Below are positions 1-8,001 of a stretch of DNA of 43,080 nucleotides, one piece after another. The notes under the pieces were generated by a model. That model worked only from the letters and a program-made list of their open reading frames with translations. It searched no databases and was not told the origin of the DNA. This DNA is from Clostridiales bacterium (GTDB taxonomy: Bacteria > Bacillota > Clostridia > Caldicoprobacterales > DTU083), in NCBI GenBank assembly GCA_012838915.1, contig DUOI01000145.1, positions 1-43,080 on the forward strand, in the 5' to 3' direction. Position 1 is the stretch's first letter; every line of letters starts with the position of its first letter. A program made the translations under genes and the position numbers.

Positions 1-113
1 ATATAACATATAGATGTGTTTCATATGATTGATCAGTGTAATTTATTATATAACAATATTGTTTACGCTCGTAACCCCCAATAATATACAAAAAGTGAAC
101 AAAACTGAACAAA
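1..113. other. AT-rich intergenic stretch downstream of the ROK gene
   Basis: This is the window edge, beyond the stop codon of the minus-strand ROK gene. It is AT-rich and I see no coding region and no clear hairpin terminator. A C-run followed by AATAATATAC lies on the plus strand at about 74-90, but it has no matching downstream promoter element. Confidence 0.5.
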
Positions 114-1073
114 TCAAAGCAGCTCCCGCACCAACTCCGCTGCACCAATGATACCAATGTTCTCCTTCAGCTTGGCGAATCGAAACTCCACCGGCTGGGA
201 AATGTGATTGTAGCGGTCAAATTCCCTACGTACCCGATCAAAGAGCAGGGAACCGAAATTTACCATTCCACCTCCAAATACGAACAAATTAACATTCAGC
301 ATCTGGTAAATGTTAAATATGCATATGGCAATGTAATGCGCCATCTGATCAAGAATTTCCAGCGCAAGGGTATCTCCCTCCCGGCAGCCGCGGCAAAGCT
401 CCACACAATTTAGGTCCGAATTAAGATTCATAATTGTGTTCCTGCCCTTAGCCTTCTGACGGATATGATGGGGAATATAGCGGCCGGAGGCCCAGGACAT
501 AAAGCAGCCCTGATTACGGCAGCCGCACAGCAGACCTTCATCCGGTGTAATTATCATGTGCCCGCTTTCTCCGGCCCAGCCATAGCTGCCACGGAACAGC
601 TGACCATTTAACACAAGGCCGCTGCCAATACCGGTGCTGACAGCAATATAAATCATATTACGACTGCCCTGTCCGGCACCAAAACGGTACTCTGCCAATG
701 CAGCCACATTGCTGTCATTATCCAAAATAATCGGAACCCGGAGCCGCTGGGTCAGATAATCGCGCATAGGAAAATCCCTAATGTTTACCATGGCAGAGGT
801 CATACACACATAGCCCTGGTCAAATAAAATAAATGACGGCATGCATATGCCAATACCCTGCAGTTCCTCTATTGTCATGTTGTTCTGCTTCAAAAGCTTT
901 CTGACATTTTCAATAACCAAATCAGAAAAAGTGGGACCGTCAGCTTCGATGGGAGTAAGATGCTGAAATCGATCAAGTAAGTTGTTTTGTTCATCAAACA
1001 GACCGTAGGCAACCTTGGTGCCGCCGGCATCAATGCCAATACGATAGTTCTTCACAGCAACTGACCTTTTCAT
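114..1073 (-). CDS. ROK family sugar kinase, candidate 1,5-anhydrohexitol kinase
   Basis: This is a ROK (repressor/ORF/kinase) family protein without an N-terminal winged helix, so it is a kinase rather than a repressor. The N-terminal phosphate-binding motif GIDAGGTK, the catalytic Asp in LDNDSNVAALAE, the sugar-binding ESGH and the zinc motif CGCRNQGC are all visible. The usual GCxE sugar-contact Glu after the zinc motif is replaced: the sequence reads GCFMSWASG. A sigma-A promoter at 1111-1139 places transcription start near 1104, so the GTG at 1109 cannot be the start. ATG at 1073 is used here; GTG at 1055, with AAAAGG nine bases upstream, is also good. It sits beside a DeoR gene, an activase and a YbiW-type glycyl radical enzyme, which suggests that it makes the phosphorylated substrate of that enzyme. 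The substrate is inferred. Confidence 0.85.
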   Translation of the reverse strand: MKRSVAVKNYRIGIDAGGTKVAYGLFDEQNNLLDRFQHLTPIEADGPTFSDLVIENVRKLLKQNNMTIEELQGIGICMPSFILFDQGYVCMTSAMVNIRDFPMRDYLTQRLRVPIILDNDSNVAALAEYRFGAGQGSRNMIYIAVSTGIGSGLVLNGQLFRGSYGWAGESGHMIITPDEGLLCGCRNQGCFMSWASGRYIPHHIRQKAKGRNTIMNLNSDLNCVELCRGCREGDTLALEILDQMAHYIAICIFNIYQMLNVNLFVFGGGMVNFGSLLFDRVRREFDRYNHISQPVEFRFAKLKENIGIIGAAELVRELL

Positions 1074-1110
1074 GTTTTTTTCTATCAGATTTATCCATTG
1101 TAATGACACA

Positions 1111-1139
1111 AGTATAGTCGAATATTACGAATATGTCAA
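1111..1139 (-). promoter_or_regulatory. Sigma-A promoter of the ROK kinase gene
   Basis: On the minus strand a perfect -35 TTGACA (1134-1139) is followed by a 17-base spacer and the -10 TATACT (1111-1116). The start site would fall near 1104. ATTCG occurs three times in and just upstream of the promoter (1119-1123, 1128-1132, 1150-1154). TTCG cores are common in DeoR-family operators, so this may be the site of the neighbouring DeoR protein. Confidence 0.75.
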
Positions 1140-1271
1140 TAATTAATTTCGAATGAAATCAAAAAAGTTTGTGTCGGAATATTTTAACTGTGATTTATTT
1201 AAAATAGACAAATAATGCATGAAATGAATTGCAGAATATACAAAAAGGAATAACAATGAACACTCGCCGGC

Positions 1272-2021
1272 TTAGTCAGCTTTGTATACACGTATCCCTT
1301 CCTGCCGCAGAATTTCTTCCGTTTCGGGTAAAATCTGCTTATCAGTCACCACTGCAGCTATGCCCTTATCGATTGCAAGCGGTACAACGCTGTCTTTGAA
1401 GAATTTTTCGCTTTCTGTCACTACAATCACCTGTTTGGCCTGCTCTGCCATATCACGCACTGCCTGTACGCGAAGATGGTCATTGGCTGTAAAACCTATT
1501 TTGGGAACATAGCCATCTGCCCCTACAAACAGCTTATTCACACGAAACTGTGCTGCACAGATGCGTACAATAGGCCCCACCAATACCTGCGCGTCATTTT
1601 GAAAATCGCCGCCCAGCAGGATAACCCGGGCACCTTCCACCCGGCGTATGTAGCTTGCAATAAAGGCGCTGTTGGTAATAATGGTGGAACTTGGCTTTGT
1701 TTTAGCAATTTCTTCCGCCAGCAAAGCACAGCAGCTGCCGTTTTCAATCATGACGGTTTCCCCTACGGATACTAAACTTGCAGCCTTTTCGGCAATCCGG
1801 CGCTTTTCCTCATAATGATAGGCCAGGCGGTTTCCTACATCTTCACTGCCGCCGAATATAGCCCAGCCATGTTCACGGCGAATAACTCCCTTCCGTGCCA
1901 TGCTGTCCAGGTCTTTGCGGACAGTTACCTGTGAAACACCCAAATGCTCAGCCAGGGCAGAAACCTCCATCTTTCCGTGTTGTGACAAAAGCTCCAGTAT
2001 CAACGCTTCTCTTTTTTTCAT
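1272..2021 (-). CDS. DeoR family transcriptional regulator
   Basis: This 249-residue regulator has an N-terminal DeoR winged helix-turn-helix (VSALAEHLGVSQVTVRKDLD) and a C-terminal phospho-sugar sensor domain with the LGGDFQN and FVGADGY signatures of the isomerase-like DeoR effector domain. The start is ATG at 2021, preceded by AAGGAG five bases upstream; the longer reading from TTG at 2039 would begin upstream of that site. DeoR regulators usually respond to phosphorylated sugars made by the pathway that they control. Here it lies between the activase and the ROK kinase and reads in the same direction, so it probably represses this locus. The effector is not known. Confidence 0.9.
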   Translation of the reverse strand: MKKREALILELLSQHGKMEVSALAEHLGVSQVTVRKDLDSMARKGVIRREHGWAIFGGSEDVGNRLAYHYEEKRRIAEKAASLVSVGETVMIENGSCCALLAEEIAKTKPSSTIITNSAFIASYIRRVEGARVILLGGDFQNDAQVLVGPIVRICAAQFRVNKLFVGADGYVPKIGFTANDHLRVQAVRDMAEQAKQVIVVTESEKFFKDSVVPLAIDKGIAAVVTDKQILPETEEILRQEGIRVYKAD

Positions 2022-2136
2022 TGATGCTCCTTCTTTCAAATACTATTGTAAAAATAATATAACATAAATGTACTTTTCAACCATCTTCAGATTAATAAAA
2101 TGGGATGAGCTTGCGTACAATGATATGCAGATTGTC

Positions 2137-2907
2137 TTATCGGAATGTGCAATCCAGACCGCAGTCCAGAAATACTCTTTGATAGTCTGTCAGATCTTCA
2201 GGATGCAGCTGCTTAACTCCTGTCATTTCATAGGATACTCCCATCTGCTTGTACTTATTTTCTCCAAGCTGATGGAAAGGGAGCAAATGCACTTCCTGTA
2301 TGCCCAAATCATGCAGCATTTGTGCCATATGCCGGGCGGTTGGTAAATCGTTGTTAAACCCGGGAATAACCGGTATCCGGGCGATAACCGGTATCTTTGA
2401 ATCCACAGCCTGGCGCAGATTCTTCAGAATGACATCATTATATACCCCTGTGTGGGCATGGTGAATTTCCCTGTCATAATGCTTGAAATCGTACAGGAGC
2501 AGGTCCACATAATCCAGGAAAGTGCGGAACTTGTGCGGTGCAATATAGCCGGTGGTTTCAACTGCCACATGAATGCCTTCGCTGCGGGCAGCTTTGCATA
2601 AATCCACAGCGAATTCCATTTGCTGCAGCACCTCACCCCCGGACAGGGTCATGCCGCCGCCGGACCGGTCATAAAAGGGCTTGTCCTTACGTACCTGGGC
2701 CATTACCTCTTCCACGGTGTAGTCCCTGCCGCAGTATGCTTCATCTGCAATAGCATCTGCAATGTGTGCATAGCGGTTTTGGGATTCTGGGTTGGAACAC
2801 CAGCGGCAGCGGAGGGGGCAGCCTTTAAAAAAAACCGTGGTTCGAATTCCAGGACCATCGTTTATGCTGAACTTCTGTATATTGAATATTCTTCCCGTAC
2901 GTTCCAT
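2137..2907 (-). CDS. Glycyl radical enzyme activase (radical SAM), YbiY-type but lacking the ferredoxin insert
   Basis: This is a radical SAM activating enzyme that would install the glycyl radical on the divergently encoded lyase. The start DGPGIRTTVF and the cluster motif C30-x3-C34-x2-C37 (CPLRCRWC) are intact, as are the later DRSGGGMTLSGGE and the DFKHYD region. At 256 residues it is about 50 shorter than E. coli YbiY (308 aa) and most sugar-type activases. The cysteine-rich insert that binds two extra 4Fe-4S clusters is missing: the chain passes from CSNPESQ to YCGRDYTVEEV with one Cys left. In that respect it resembles PflA. ATG at 2907 has only a weak ribosome binding site. A sigma-A promoter lies at 2941-2969. 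Confidence 0.92.
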   Translation of the reverse strand: MERTGRIFNIQKFSINDGPGIRTTVFFKGCPLRCRWCSNPESQNRYAHIADAIADEAYCGRDYTVEEVMAQVRKDKPFYDRSGGGMTLSGGEVLQQMEFAVDLCKAARSEGIHVAVETTGYIAPHKFRTFLDYVDLLLYDFKHYDREIHHAHTGVYNDVILKNLRQAVDSKIPVIARIPVIPGFNNDLPTARHMAQMLHDLGIQEVHLLPFHQLGENKYKQMGVSYEMTGVKQLHPEDLTDYQRVFLDCGLDCTFR

Positions 2908-2940
2908 TGTTTTTCAATTCCAATCATTTTTAATAACTTC

Positions 2941-2969
2941 ATTATAGTCACTCAACCCGATGATTGCAA
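2941..2969 (-). promoter_or_regulatory. Sigma-A promoter of the activase gene
   Basis: The minus strand shows TTGCAA (2964-2969), a 17-base spacer and a perfect TATAAT (2941-2946). It lies 34 bases before the activase ATG. The divergent araC promoter is about 110 bp away, so one activator or repressor could control both. Confidence 0.65.
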
Positions 2970-3049
2970 ATATACAGTTGTATTAGTTTACTTTTAACTG
3001 CATGGATATTTACCCGGCTCAAGTATGAAACATTCAAAAATCCGGCAAT

Positions 3050-3082
3050 TGATGAAAAGTCTGGTTTCCTGTTATATAATAA
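3050..3082 (+). promoter_or_regulatory. Probable promoter of the araC-type gene
   Basis: TTGATG followed after about 17 bases by TTATATAAT gives a plausible sigma-A promoter upstream of the AraC gene. The -10 hexamer can be read as TTATAT or as TATAAT with a longer spacer, so its exact placing is uncertain. Confidence 0.45.
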
Positions 3083-3134
3083 AGCTGATGAAGCAAAAAT
3101 AGAATCACAAGCAGAAAGGTAAGGTGACGGAATC

Positions 3135-3929
3135 ATGTTATTAGATGATTACTATAATATCATTCAAAACAGCCGCCCCAAGCTGAAGTTTTGTGAGCAC
3201 TTTGATGATACCAGCCCGGCATGGAATTTTTCCCGGCACAACCATCCTTATATTGAGTTGATGTATTTTTTTGAAGGTAAGGGAAATCTGGAAGTGTCAG
3301 GGACCCGGATGTCCGTCTCCCTGTTTGATACTGTGGTCTATCCGGCCCATTGGGAGCATCAGGAGGAAGTGGTCAGTGAAAAAAAGAGGGAGATTATCTG
3401 CTTGTGGATAGATTTGCCTGAGCTTGAACTAAAGGAATCCATTCAACTGAAAGACCGGGATAATACCCTAAGCCAGATATTCAGGCTCATTTATCTGGAA
3501 GCCAAGCGTGAGGAACCGGAACCCTTGCTGCTGGAATATGAGATGAAGCTGCTCTTGACTCTTATTCTTCGCAACAATAGTGAAAATAAAGATCATAAAG
3601 ATGAGTTAGCAAATGCATTGCAGTATATCCATACGCACTTTACCCGGAAGATTTCTCTGGAACAACTGGCAGACCTGGAACATATCAGTAAATCCTACCT
3701 TTCCAGGCGCTTCAAGAAGCACACCGGGATGACAGTTATCACTTATATAAATCATCTGCGCATACGGACAGCCAAGCAGCTTTTAATCAGCACTTCACTG
3801 AGTGTAAAGGAGATAGCCTATCAGGCAGGATTTGAATCGGCCAAGTATTTTATCCGTACTTTCAAGGCTCTTGCCGGAGAGTCACCCTCAAGTTTTCGCA
3901 ATCGCTACAAGGAAACCGCCAAGAAATAA
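3135..3929 (+). CDS. AraC family transcriptional regulator with cupin sensor domain
   Basis: This is a 264-residue AraC/XylS regulator. The N-terminal half is a cupin-type ligand domain (HNHPYIELMYFFEGKG near residues 35-50). The last 100 residues hold two helix-turn-helix units (ISLEQLADLEHISKSYLSRRF and LSVKEIAYQAGFESAKYFIRTFK). ATG at 3135 has AAGGTGA seven bases upstream. It lies between the divergent activase and the glycyl radical enzyme and ends 194 bases before the latter. Family members of this layout usually activate neighbouring sugar genes. A TGCAA-TTCTTTTATT direct repeat upstream of the next promoter (3937-3953, 3996-4010) is a candidate binding site. Confidence 0.9.
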   Translation: MLLDDYYNIIQNSRPKLKFCEHFDDTSPAWNFSRHNHPYIELMYFFEGKGNLEVSGTRMSVSLFDTVVYPAHWEHQEEVVSEKKREIICLWIDLPELELKESIQLKDRDNTLSQIFRLIYLEAKREEPEPLLLEYEMKLLLTLILRNNSENKDHKDELANALQYIHTHFTRKISLEQLADLEHISKSYLSRRFKKHTGMTVITYINHLRIRTAKQLLISTSLSVKEIAYQAGFESAKYFIRTFKALAGESPSSFRNRYKETAKK

Positions 3930-4044
3930 GCAACTATGCAAATTTCTTTTATTCTGCCCATATAGTCATATAGTTATGATACAACACATATTATCTGCAA
4001 TTCTTTTATTTAGAAATTAATTTTCTTTCGTTCGTAAATATAAA

Positions 4045-4073
4045 TTGACACTTTTGAAATCATTTGCTATATT
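4045..4073 (+). promoter_or_regulatory. Sigma-A promoter of the glycyl radical enzyme gene
   Basis: A perfect -35 TTGACA (4045-4050), a 17-base spacer and the -10 TATATT (4068-4073) lie about 50 bases before the ATG. Directly upstream is TTTCGTTCG (4026-4034), which shares the TTCG core found in the ROK promoter, so the DeoR protein may act on both. The candidate AraC repeats lie further upstream. Confidence 0.75.
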
Positions 4074-4123
4074 GATATTAGATAAATATAACCAGCGTAT
4101 ATGACTTTATAGGGGGTAAATCC

Positions 4124-6535
4124 ATGAAGCAAATAAATCGATTTGGTTCGCTGACACCACGCATGAAGAATTTTCGTGAGGAGCTGCTGGAAACCAAACC
4201 TCATGTCTGTGCTGAGAGGGCCGTATTAACCACTGAAAGCTACAAGTTACACGCAGATAAGCCGGTCACTTTGAAGCGAGCCTATATGCTGGAAAATATA
4301 CTTGCCAACATGTCTATATTTATAGAGCCATATACATTGCTCGCCGGCAATCAGGCCTCATCCAACCGCTATGCACCTATTTTCCCGGAGTATGCAATGG
4401 ACTGGGTCATTCAGGAATTGGATGAATTTGATAAGCGTGACGGCGACGTTTTCTATATCAGCGAGGAAACCAAAAAGCAGCTGCGGGACATATATCCTTT
4501 CTGGAAGCATAACACCCTGCTTGACAAGGGCCTGGCCGCCATGCCGCCGGAAAGCCGTATATTCTATGATCTGGGCATTATCAAAGCAGAGGGGAACCTC
4601 ACCTCCGGCGACGCCCACATTGCCGTTGCCTATGAAGATGTTCTGAGTAAGGGCTTAAAGAGTTATGAGGCACATACTCTGGAATGCATGAGCAAGCTGG
4701 ATTTATCCGATTACAAAAATCTGAAAAAATATTATTTCTATCAGAGTATTCTGATTGTGATTAAAGCAGTGAAGAACTTTGCCGCCCGGTATGCTGACCT
4801 GGCGGAGGCACAGGCAAAAAAAGCTGATCCGCAGCGGACATCTGAACTGCTGGAAATGGCACGTATTTTGCGAAAAGTACCTTATGAGCCTGCAGAAACA
4901 TTATGGGAAGCCGTTCAGTCCTTATGGCTGGTGCATCTGGTGCTACAGATTGAATCCAATGGTCATTCCCTGTCCTATGGCCGAATGGACCAGTATCTCT
5001 ATCCCTATTATTCAGACGATCTGGCTGCAGGCCGCATTACTAAGGATTCTGCCTGCGAACTGATGACAAACCTGTGGCTGAAAACTTATACAATCAACAA
5101 GATTCGTCCCTGGAGTCACACCCAATTCAGCGCCGGTTCTCCGCTCTATCAGAATGTCACAATAGGCGGCCAGACAACGGATAAAAGGGACGCTGTCAAT
5201 CCTATGTCCTATCTGATTCTGCGCAGCGTAGCCCAGACCCATCTGCCGCAGCCCAATCTGACCGTGCGATACCACGCCGGTTTACCGGATGACTTCATGA
5301 ATGAAGCTATTGAAGTAGTAAAACTGGGTTTCGGAATGCCTGCCTTCAATAACGATGAGATTATCATTCCCTCCTTCATTGCATGGGGCGTAAAGGAAGA
5401 GGATGCCTATAACTACAGCGCCATCGGCTGCGTAGAAACGGCAGTGCCCGGCAAGTGGGGCTACCGCTGTACCGGAATGAGTTTTTTAAATTTCCCCAAG
5501 TCCCTTCTCATAGCCATGAATGACGGTGTTGATCCAAAAAGCGGCATTAAGCTTGTACAAGGCACAGGTCATTTCAAAGACATGAAAAGCTATGATGAAT
5601 TAGAGCACGCGTGGGATGTTATTATCCGGGATTTCACCCGGCATAGTGCTATCATTGAAAACGTATGTGATATGGTACTGGAAGAGAATGTACCCGATGT
5701 TCTATGCTCGGCTTTAGTTGAAGACTGCATCGGACGGGGTCTGACTCTTAAAGAAGGCGGTGCCGTTTATGACTTCATAAGCGGCCTGCAGGTGGGTATC
5801 GCCAATCTTGCCGACTCTCTTGCTGCAATAAAGAAACTGGTCTTTGAAGAACGGCAGCTGACACCGGGGCAGCTTTGGGATGCACTGCAAAACAATTTTG
5901 ACGGAGAAGAAGGGGAACGCATTCGCCGAATGCTCGTGGAAGATGCCCCCAAATACGGCAATGACGACGACTATGTAGATCAACTTGTGGTAGATGCTTA
6001 TAATGTATATATCGACGAAGTTAAAAAATATCCAAATACCCGATTTGGCAGGGGACCAATCGGCGGCATCCGATATGCAGGTACCTCCTCAATTTCTGCC
6101 AACGTAGGGCAGGGCTTGGGCACTCTGGCCACTCCGGACGGTCGTCATGCAGGTGAGCCATTGGCTGAGGGCTGCTCTCCCAGCCACGCTATGGATCGCA
6201 ACGGCCCCACAGCTGTATTTAAGAGCGTTTCCAAACTGCCCACCCATGAGATTACCGGCGGTGTCCTTTTGAATCAAAAGGTTTCCCCCGCCCTGCTTTC
6301 CAAAGAGGAAAACAAACAGAAGCTCATTCTCTTAATTCGCACCTTCTTTGATGTGCTTCATGGATACCATGTACAATACAATGTCGTCTCCCACGAGACT
6401 TTAATCGATGCCCAGATACATCCCGAAAAGCATCGGGATCTGATTGTCCGCGTAGCCGGATATAGTGCATTCTTCAATGTGCTTTCCCGTCAAACCCAGG
6501 ACGACATTATTGCCCGAACAGAACAAACCTTATAA
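4124..6535 (+). CDS. ybiW: YbiW-type glycyl radical enzyme, predicted 1,5-anhydroglucitol-6-phosphate ring-opening lyase
   Basis: This is a full-length glycyl radical enzyme of 803 residues. The active-site Cys is C436 and the adjacent general base is E438 (AIGCVETAVPGKWGYRCTG). The C-terminal radical loop is VRVAGYSAFF with G779 as the radical site. From memory of the E. coli proteins, the segments IIKAEGN-TSGDAH, SPLYQNVTIGGQ, GFGMPAFNNDE and CVET-GKWGYRCTGMSF match YbiW closely, while PflD, CutC, glycerol dehydratase and true PFL (adjacent Cys-Cys) differ. YbiW was reported to cleave the ring C-O bond of 1,5-anhydroglucitol 6-phosphate to 1-deoxyfructose 6-phosphate. ATG at 4124 has AGGGGG seven bases upstream. 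The partner aldolase (FsaA in E. coli) is not in the window. The identity as YbiW type is strong; the substrate is by homology. Confidence 0.93.
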   Translation: MKQINRFGSLTPRMKNFREELLETKPHVCAERAVLTTESYKLHADKPVTLKRAYMLENILANMSIFIEPYTLLAGNQASSNRYAPIFPEYAMDWVIQELDEFDKRDGDVFYISEETKKQLRDIYPFWKHNTLLDKGLAAMPPESRIFYDLGIIKAEGNLTSGDAHIAVAYEDVLSKGLKSYEAHTLECMSKLDLSDYKNLKKYYFYQSILIVIKAVKNFAARYADLAEAQAKKADPQRTSELLEMARILRKVPYEPAETLWEAVQSLWLVHLVLQIESNGHSLSYGRMDQYLYPYYSDDLAAGRITKDSACELMTNLWLKTYTINKIRPWSHTQFSAGSPLYQNVTIGGQTTDKRDAVNPMSYLILRSVAQTHLPQPNLTVRYHAGLPDDFMNEAIEVVKLGFGMPAFNNDEIIIPSFIAWGVKEEDAYNYSAIGCVETAVPGKWGYRCTGMSFLNFPKSLLIAMNDGVDPKSGIKLVQGTGHFKDMKSYDELEHAWDVIIRDFTRHSAIIENVCDMVLEENVPDVLCSALVEDCIGRGLTLKEGGAVYDFISGLQVGIANLADSLAAIKKLVFEERQLTPGQLWDALQNNFDGEEGERIRRMLVEDAPKYGNDDDYVDQLVVDAYNVYIDEVKKYPNTRFGRGPIGGIRYAGTSSISANVGQGLGTLATPDGRHAGEPLAEGCSPSHAMDRNGPTAVFKSVSKLPTHEITGGVLLNQKVSPALLSKEENKQKLILLIRTFFDVLHGYHVQYNVVSHETLIDAQIHPEKHRDLIVRVAGYSAFFNVLSRQTQDDIIARTEQTL

Positions 6536-6583
6536 TCGATAAATCAGCAGAAGCCATCAAGCGGGGTGAAGAAACAGCTGAAA

Positions 6584-7576
6584 TCAGACCAAACCTGTTT
6601 TTCTGTAAACCTTAGCAAGTGTTCGTCCTGCAATTCGGCTGGCATTCTCTGCTCCTTTTCTCATGACATCCAGTAAATAATCCTTGGAGGCCATTAATTC
6701 GCGGTAACGCTCTTGAATCGGCCTTAAGGTTTCCGCCACCGCTTCCCCGACTGCAATTTTAAAATCGCCATAGCCCCTGCCCTCAAAATCATTCTGTATT
6801 TGCTCCAGGGTTTTGCCTGTAACGCTGGAGTAAATTGACATAAGGTTGCTGATGCCGGGCTTATTCTCCGCATCAAAGCGTATAACAGCCTCCGAATCGG
6901 TTACCGCCCGCTTGAACTTTCGTACAATTGTTTCAGGGGGATCCAACAGTGAAATATATGAATTTTTATTCTCATCGGATTTGGACATTTTACCGGTTGG
7001 ATCCTGCAGGCTCATTATCCGAGCCCCTACCTTGGGTATATAGGGCTCCGGCACCTTGAATACATCTCCGTAAATCCCGTTAAATCGGGCTGCAATATCC
7101 CTGGCGATTTCCAGATGCTGCTTCTGGTCATCCCCCACGGGAACCAAATCAGTCTGATACAGCAGAATATCAGCAGCCATCAGTACCGGATAGGTAAATA
7201 ATCCGGCATTGATATTATCCTCTTGCTTGGAGGCCTTTTCCTTAAACTGCGTCATCCTGCTCAGCTCACCCATATATGTAAAGCAGCTGAGAACCCAGCA
7301 TAATTCAGCATGAGCGCTGACATGGGACTGCATAAACAGGATATTTTTTTCCGGATTGATTCCACAGGCGATATATTGGGCCAATAACGACATTCTTCTC
7401 TCCCTTAAATCCTTTGCTTCGTTTCGGACGGTGAGAGAATGCAGATCTACCACACTGTAAATGCAATCATATTCGTCCTGAAGTGCAACCCAATTCCTCA
7501 TGGCACCCAAATAATTGCCCAGAGTAAGAAACCCCGTTGGCTGCATACCGCTGAATATTCTTTTCTTTTCGGTCAC
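6584..7576 (-). CDS. trpS: Tryptophanyl-tRNA synthetase
   Basis: This class I aminoacyl-tRNA synthetase of 330 residues charges tRNA-Trp. It has the TrpRS form of the HIGH motif (PTGFLTLGN, residues 13-21), the tryptophan-binding QTDLVPVGDDQKQH segment and KMSKS at 196-200. The length is normal for bacterial TrpRS. The start is GTG at 7576 with AAGG ten bases upstream. It converges on the glycyl radical gene, with 48 bases between the stops and no clear terminator there. I see no T-box leader upstream, which is unusual enough among Firmicutes synthetases to mention. Confidence 0.97.
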   Translation of the reverse strand: MTEKKRIFSGMQPTGFLTLGNYLGAMRNWVALQDEYDCIYSVVDLHSLTVRNEAKDLRERRMSLLAQYIACGINPEKNILFMQSHVSAHAELCWVLSCFTYMGELSRMTQFKEKASKQEDNINAGLFTYPVLMAADILLYQTDLVPVGDDQKQHLEIARDIAARFNGIYGDVFKVPEPYIPKVGARIMSLQDPTGKMSKSDENKNSYISLLDPPETIVRKFKRAVTDSEAVIRFDAENKPGISNLMSIYSSVTGKTLEQIQNDFEGRGYGDFKIAVGEAVAETLRPIQERYRELMASKDYLLDVMRKGAENASRIAGRTLAKVYRKTGLV

Positions 7577-7612
7577 GCTGTCACATCCTTAAACAATTTC
7601 ATTCTTTTTCAT

Positions 7613-7642
7613 ATTGTAGCACTTTACCAATGTGCAATTCAA
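7613..7642 (-). promoter_or_regulatory. Probable sigma-A promoter of trpS
   Basis: The minus strand shows TTGAAT (7637-7642), an 18-base spacer and TACAAT (7613-7618), about 37 bases before the GTG start. The short leader leaves no room for a T-box. Confidence 0.55.
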
Positions 7643-7935
7643 GTAAGTAAAATAACAACCGGAATCATAAAATCTTGAAGTGTCATAATATTAACACATG
7701 AACATGTTATATAACAGTAGTTCGTCAAATTGTTATCATGGAACAACTGTTATATAACTGTTATATATTGGTGTTTTGCGGTGTTTTGACAAATTTTTAT
7801 GTGTTTCCATCCTAAACCATTCAGAAAATGGTTAGATTGTTGTCAATTATAATGTGAAAGTTATAACATTTTGTCCTTCATTTATCGAAAAATTTATTTT
7901 TTATTTTGGAATAAAGGGTTTTCAATCGAAATTCG
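7643..7935. other. Intergenic region with repeated palindromes
   Basis: This AT-rich stretch between trpS and the small orphan gene has no coding potential that I can support. The perfect 10-bp palindrome GTTATATAAC occurs at 7706-7715 and 7749-7758, each within TGTTATATAAC, followed by a partial third copy (TGTTATATA) at 7759-7767. Confidence 0.55.
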
Positions 7936-7947
7936 TTGTGGTATAAT
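7919..7947 (+). promoter_or_regulatory. Promoter of the orphan small-protein gene (extended -10)
   Basis: A weak -35 (TTTTCA) is followed after 17 bases by TATAAT at 7942-7947, preceded by TGG to give the extended -10 form TGnTATAAT. It would give a leader of about 45-50 bases before the ATG at 8002. Confidence 0.6.
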
Positions 7948-8001
7948 ACGGTTACACTAAAACGTTATGGTTTCAGTACTTTTGACTTGGAGGTATCTGA
8001 T

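Noticed and set aside
4124-6535. Reading the glycyl radical enzyme as pyruvate formate-lyase
   Set aside because: PFL has two adjacent active-site Cys; this protein has a single Cys with Glu two residues later (CVE) and matches YbiW along its length.
7577-7800. T-box leader for trpS
   Set aside because: No T-box core sequence or terminator/antiterminator pair was found and the promoter lies only about 37 bases before the start.
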